Below, piece after piece: positions 63,415-64,000 of a DNA stretch of 64,000 bases. This stretch comes from JABCYV01 sp963729325 (GTDB lineage: Bacteria; Acidobacteriota; Terriglobia; Terriglobales; Acidobacteriaceae), in NCBI GenBank assembly GCA_963729325.1, contig CAVSNS010000022.1, forward strand, positions 74,573 through 138,572, written 5' to 3'. The position numbers and the translations under genes are program-made. Within the stretch, counting starts at the first letter, position 1, and every line of letters starts with the position of its first letter. Under the pieces are notes generated by a model. The model saw nothing but the letters and a program-made list of their open reading frames with translations, searched no databases and was not told where the DNA came from.

Positions 63415-64000
63415 GTGATTAGATACTGGCTTTTTGCGATCGGAGTCTTACTCGGCGGGATGTTCGCTACGGCGAGTGATACGAAGCCGAAACTAAGCAA
63501 GTCGCCAATGGGTCCGGACCAGATTGCGGTATATCAGTCGTTCTTGGCGTCCTACGCAAATGGCAGCAGGTCCGATCATCTCAACCTCGCGATGCGTACC
63601 TCCCCGCTGGAACTGTCAGAGGCAGCCAATGCTTGCCTAAACGGGATCAGGATCGAAGTTGCGGAGGAGGGCTCGGTCATCCACGAATTCGATCCGCAAG
63701 TCTCGCTGCCAACGAAGATCACGCTTGTAGATCCGGCGAAGCAAGGAAAGAAAGTGCGAGAGAACGATCCTGGTAACACCATGCGACAGAGCAAATCTGT
63801 GGATGAAGCGGTCGAGACCGCCTTTGCTTCCGGCCTCCTCACTTTGTCAGAGGTGGCTTTCGACAAGACGCATCAATATGCCGTAATGAGGTTCAGCTTT
63901 TGGTGTGGCGGGCTTTGCGGACACGGAGAGACGATCGTGTACCAGAGAAAGAATGGCAAGTGGGAGCGCACGAATCGGCACTGCGGCGGATGGATATCCT
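63415..64000 (+). CDS. Exported hypothetical protein, runs off right edge
   Basis: GTG start at 63415 with GGAGGA 8 nt upstream. Reads MIRYWLFAIGVLLGGMFATA (signal peptide), then YQSFLASYANGSRSDHLNLA and EAVETAFASGLLTLSEVAFD, followed by YAVMRFSFWCGGLCGHGETI and RKNGKWERTNRHCGGWIS at the window edge. The paired cysteines in WCGGLCG and the final RHCGGW suggest disulfides or a metal site. I recognise the FSFWCGGLCG-type ending from conserved acidobacterial and related secreted proteins without a known role. The 3' end is missing. Confidence 0.7.
   Translation, partial: MIRYWLFAIGVLLGGMFATASDTKPKLSKSPMGPDQIAVYQSFLASYANGSRSDHLNLAMRTSPLELSEAANACLNGIRIEVAEEGSVIHEFDPQVSLPTKITLVDPAKQGKKVRENDPGNTMRQSKSVDEAVETAFASGLLTLSEVAFDKTHQYAVMRFSFWCGGLCGHGETIVYQRKNGKWERTNRHCGGWIS

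Noticed and set aside
1..64000. CRISPR array, prophage structural genes, rRNA operon
   Set aside because: No regularly spaced repeats, no capsid/tail/terminase genes and no rRNA-like stretches were seen on reading through the window.

Overview
The window looks like a chromosomal segment of an acidobacterium (Acidobacteriota, class Terriglobia/"Acidobacteriia"-like). This rests on gene families, not on a search: an Oar-type TonB-dependent receptor, HTH-TolB-TPR proteins, HAF-repeat and GCGTVF-repeat secreted proteins, choice-of-anchor-D lipoproteins, small zinc-knuckle proteins, and moderately high GC. No rRNA, complete tRNA, CRISPR array or replication origin was seen.

Region 1 (1-12 kb) is a graveyard and landing pad for mobile DNA. 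It holds a decayed discoidin-domain enzyme, a group II intron with a broken reverse transcriptase, a decayed Oar-like receptor, a second group II intron with an intact reverse transcriptase, a 139-bp MITE-like element, an IS110-type element, and an IS1111-type element inserted 8 bp from the IS110 right end. Region 2 (12-28.3 kb) is accessory. It carries a metal-responsive cluster (RcnR/CsoR-type repressor, unusual P1B-type ATPase, small membrane ORF, 2Fe-2S-type ferredoxin), NlpC/P60 hydrolase, a second IS110 element homologous to the first, a lipoprotein with a knottin-like tail, two degenerate GGDEF proteins, and a periplasmic redoxin-DsbD-N fusion. The redoxin gene has an in-frame UGA exactly at the first cysteine of its CxxC motif and a SECIS-like hairpin just downstream, so it is a strong selenoprotein candidate. 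At 28.25-28.30 kb lies the 3' part of a Met-type tRNA gene without its 5' half. This is the expected footprint of the distal att site of an integrative element lying to the left.

Region 3 (28.3-38.4 kb) holds DUF1328 and DUF3309 small membrane proteins, an ECF sigma factor, a SYLF-domain gene cut cleanly by an IS630 element, NarL-type response regulators around a split NarX-type kinase, and secreted repeat proteins. Region 4 (38.5-43.7 kb) is an operon for a 2-hydroxyacyl-CoA-dehydratase-like Fe-S protein and a giant tandem ASKHA activase. Region 5 (43.8-64 kb) is housekeeping or regulatory: MFS transporter, HTH-TolB-TPR regulator, REC-like-TonB fusion, an EnvZ/OmpR-like pair with an ECF sigma factor, FGE-like protein, SDR, SulP transporter, glutamine synthetase, AhpD-like protein, YceI, aldo/keto reductase and secreted repeat proteins.

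A caution applies throughout. At least 20 genes or segments are interrupted by single-base frameshifts, including genes whose flanks look well conserved. Some of these may be residual indel errors of the assembly rather than real decay, so frameshifted loci are described as one gene with the lesion positions given.
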